The notes under the pieces are model-generated. The model made no database searches and was not told the origin of the DNA. It saw only the letters and a program-made list of their open reading frames with translations. 61,613 nt of DNA from Tissierellia bacterium (GTDB taxonomy: Bacteria > Bacillota > Clostridia > Tissierellales > Peptoniphilaceae), in assembly GCA_012728295.1 (NCBI GenBank), contig JAAYFJ010000038.1, positions 1 to 61,613 of the forward strand. The letters run 5' to 3'. How positions within the stretch are numbered: the stretch's first letter is position 1; each line of letters opens with the position of its first letter. Shown here one piece after another: positions 60,247 to 61,613 of this stretch. A program made the translations under genes and the position numbers.

Positions 60247-61613
60247 ATGAAGCTATCAAAAATGATGAGCAAAGTTAAGAGGACAGGTTGGGAGATAACA
60301 GAAGATCCTGACGTATTAGGAATTACAGATGACTCAAGAGAAGTTGTCAAGGGTGGAGTTTTTGTTGCTGCACCAGGGCATACTGTAGATGGTCATGATT
60401 ATATAGGAAATGCCATTGAAGCTGGAGCGAAAGTAATCGTTCATGAAAAACCGGTGGATTTGCCTGAGGGAATCGTTTCCATTGAGGTTGAAGATTCATT
60501 TGTCGCTTTGGGACAGATGAGTTATGAGTTTTTTGAAAAACCTGATGAAAATATGGTTATGATAGGAATCACAGGAACAAATGGAAAAACTAGTTCAACC
60601 TATTTCATAGGGAGTATTTTACAAGCCCATGGCAAAAAAGTCGGAATCATCGGCACTAATGGTGCAATGATTTTAGATAGACATAAAGAGCTTCCAAATA
60701 CCACACCTTTTCCTTTACTACTGCATGAGACTCTTGCGGAGATGGTAAACGCAGGTTGTGAATACTGTGTTATGGAGGTTTCCTCTCATGCGATGACATT
60801 AGGCAGAGTTGCTAATATCCACTTTGATTACGTATTATTTACAAACCTTACTCAAGACCATTTAGATTTCCATGGGGATATGGAATCGTATTTCCAAGCT
60901 AAAAAAAGCCTTTTCCCACTGGTCAAGAAATTGGCTTATATTAATACTGATGATGAATATGGAATACGATTAATAGACGAATTACAAGATAGTATCGACG
61001 TTAAGACATATGGCATAGATAAAAAAGGAGATATTACAGCCAGTAATATTCAATATAGATTAAATGGAGCTTCATATGACTTACATTTACCACAAGGAAA
61101 TATGCATCTGAACATTAATACTCCTGGGAAGTTCTCAATCTATAACACCATGATGTCAGCAGCACTATGTGCGGAGATGGGAGTTCCGTTAGATGTAATT
61201 GCTAAAGGGCTAAAAGAGATGAAGGGAGTAAAGGGTAGATTCCAAGTGGTTTACACTAATACTGATTACCATGTAATAATTGATTTCGCCCATACTTCAG
61301 ACTCTCTAGAAAAGATTCTTCAAACTATCAGAGAGTTTAAAACAGGTAGACTTGTAGTGATTTTTGGAGCTGGCGGAGACAGGGACAGAACTAAAAGACC
61401 AATTATGGGAAGAGTTGCAGGAGAATATGCTGACTTTTGTATAGTCACATCGGATAATCCTAGAAGTGAGGTACCTGAGAGAATTATTGAGGACATCGTA
61501 GCTGGATTGGAGCCTGTAAATCAAAACTTTGTAACAATAACAGATAGAAAAGAAGCGATTCATTATGCAATTGACAATGCACAACCAGAAGACATTATTG
61601 TATTAGCTGGGAA
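60247..61613 (+). CDS. murE: UDP-MurNAc-tripeptide synthetase (3' end cut off)
   Basis: The frame stays open from ATG 60247 to the window end, 455 codons. Mur-ligase ATP loop GITGTNGKTSS lies near residue 108, MEVSSHAM near 174 and TQDHLDFHG near 200. TSDNPRSE carries the DNPR motif that in the family selects meso-diaminopimelate as the third amino acid, so the wall is probably meso-DAP type. TRKEAIHYAIDNAQPEDIIVLAG is the last part seen. GGAAGAGGGAATAAT precedes ATG. It is the fifth gene in the cluster. Confidence 0.93.
   Translation, partial: MKLSKMMSKVKRTGWEITEDPDVLGITDDSREVVKGGVFVAAPGHTVDGHDYIGNAIEAGAKVIVHEKPVDLPEGIVSIEVEDSFVALGQMSYEFFEKPDENMVMIGITGTNGKTSSTYFIGSILQAHGKKVGIIGTNGAMILDRHKELPNTTPFPLLLHETLAEMVNAGCEYCVMEVSSHAMTLGRVANIHFDYVLFTNLTQDHLDFHGDMESYFQAKKSLFPLVKKLAYINTDDEYGIRLIDELQDSIDVKTYGIDKKGDITASNIQYRLNGASYDLHLPQGNMHLNINTPGKFSIYNTMMSAALCAEMGVPLDVIAKGLKEMKGVKGRFQVVYTNTDYHVIIDFAHTSDSLEKILQTIREFKTGRLVVIFGAGGDRDRTKRPIMGRVAGEYADFCIVTSDNPRSEVPERIIEDIVAGLEPVNQNFVTITDRKEAIHYAIDNAQPEDIIVLAG

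Noticed and set aside
1-61613. CRISPR arrays, insertion sequences or rRNA genes
   Set aside because: No regularly spaced repeats, transposase frames or rRNA sequence were seen.

Overview
The window comes from a low-GC, anaerobic, amino-acid-fermenting member of the Clostridia. The main evidence is a complete D-proline reductase (Stickland) locus with selenocysteine machinery around it, T-box leaders, and a Firmicutes-type mraZ-rsmH-ftsL-pbp-murE cell-wall cluster. I cannot name the species from sequence alone.

Layout. 1-1.5 kb: the right end of a prophage or prophage remnant (endolysin C-terminus, small membrane protein, holin, tiny hydrophobic peptides) that abuts the 3' end of tRNA-Arg. 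1.56-1.85 kb: tRNA-Arg, tRNA-Gly and tRNA-Glu, all on the minus strand. 1.95-13.5 kb: the selenium/proline island. It holds selD (itself with an in-frame UGA), the sigma-54 activator gene prdR, a sigma-54 promoter, prdC-prdA-(94-aa gene)-prdB(Sec)-prdD-prdE, the selenocysteine tRNA gene selC, proline racemase prdF and a TauE/SafE-type permease. 13.7-16.7 kb: a T-box-controlled TrpXYZ-like ABC importer. 16.9-22.3 kb: a LysR regulator, selA, selB and a class-V aminotransferase (cysteine desulfurase/selenocysteine lyase-like). 22.4-28.6 kb: an XRE regulator and a two-component system, then two lipoprotein metallopeptidase-like genes; the kinase and both lipoprotein genes carry frameshifts. 28.7-39 kb: amidase, K+/H+ antiporter, a TetR-ABC exporter operon, a large HTH protein and a secreted stalk-domain protein. 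39.2-41.7 kb: a gene remnant, ThpR, and a second selenium cluster (YedE, TusA-like YedF, DUF3343). 41.8-50.7 kb, mostly minus strand: proS behind a T-box, LuxR regulator, lipid kinase, YtxH proteins, histidinol phosphatase, alpha-amylase, HAD phosphatase. 49.4-51.7 kb: a divergent pdxR-pdxS pair in which both genes are interrupted. 51.9-55.8 kb: Tex, amidohydrolase, PAP2. 56.1 kb to the end: division/cell-wall cluster, murE running off the window.

How it fits together. PrdF interconverts L- and D-proline. The PrdA/PrdB selenoenzyme reduces D-proline to 5-aminovalerate using electrons probably delivered through RnfC-like PrdC. SelD makes selenophosphate, SelA converts Ser-tRNA(Sec) to Sec-tRNA(Sec), SelB delivers it to UGA codons in prdB and selD, and YedE/YedF/DUF3343 plus the class-V lyase probably supply selenium. 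PrdR and the sigma-54 promoter link the operon to proline.

Most unusual points: an apparently structured, unassigned RNA candidate between prdR and prdC; direct repeats that may be PrdR enhancer sites; PrdD/PrdE split exactly where PrdA is processed; a consensus promoter with a palindromic spacer in front of a 35-codon membrane peptide at the phage end; and five genes broken by one-base changes, clustered in two places. These breaks could be real decay or assembly errors, and reads are needed to decide.
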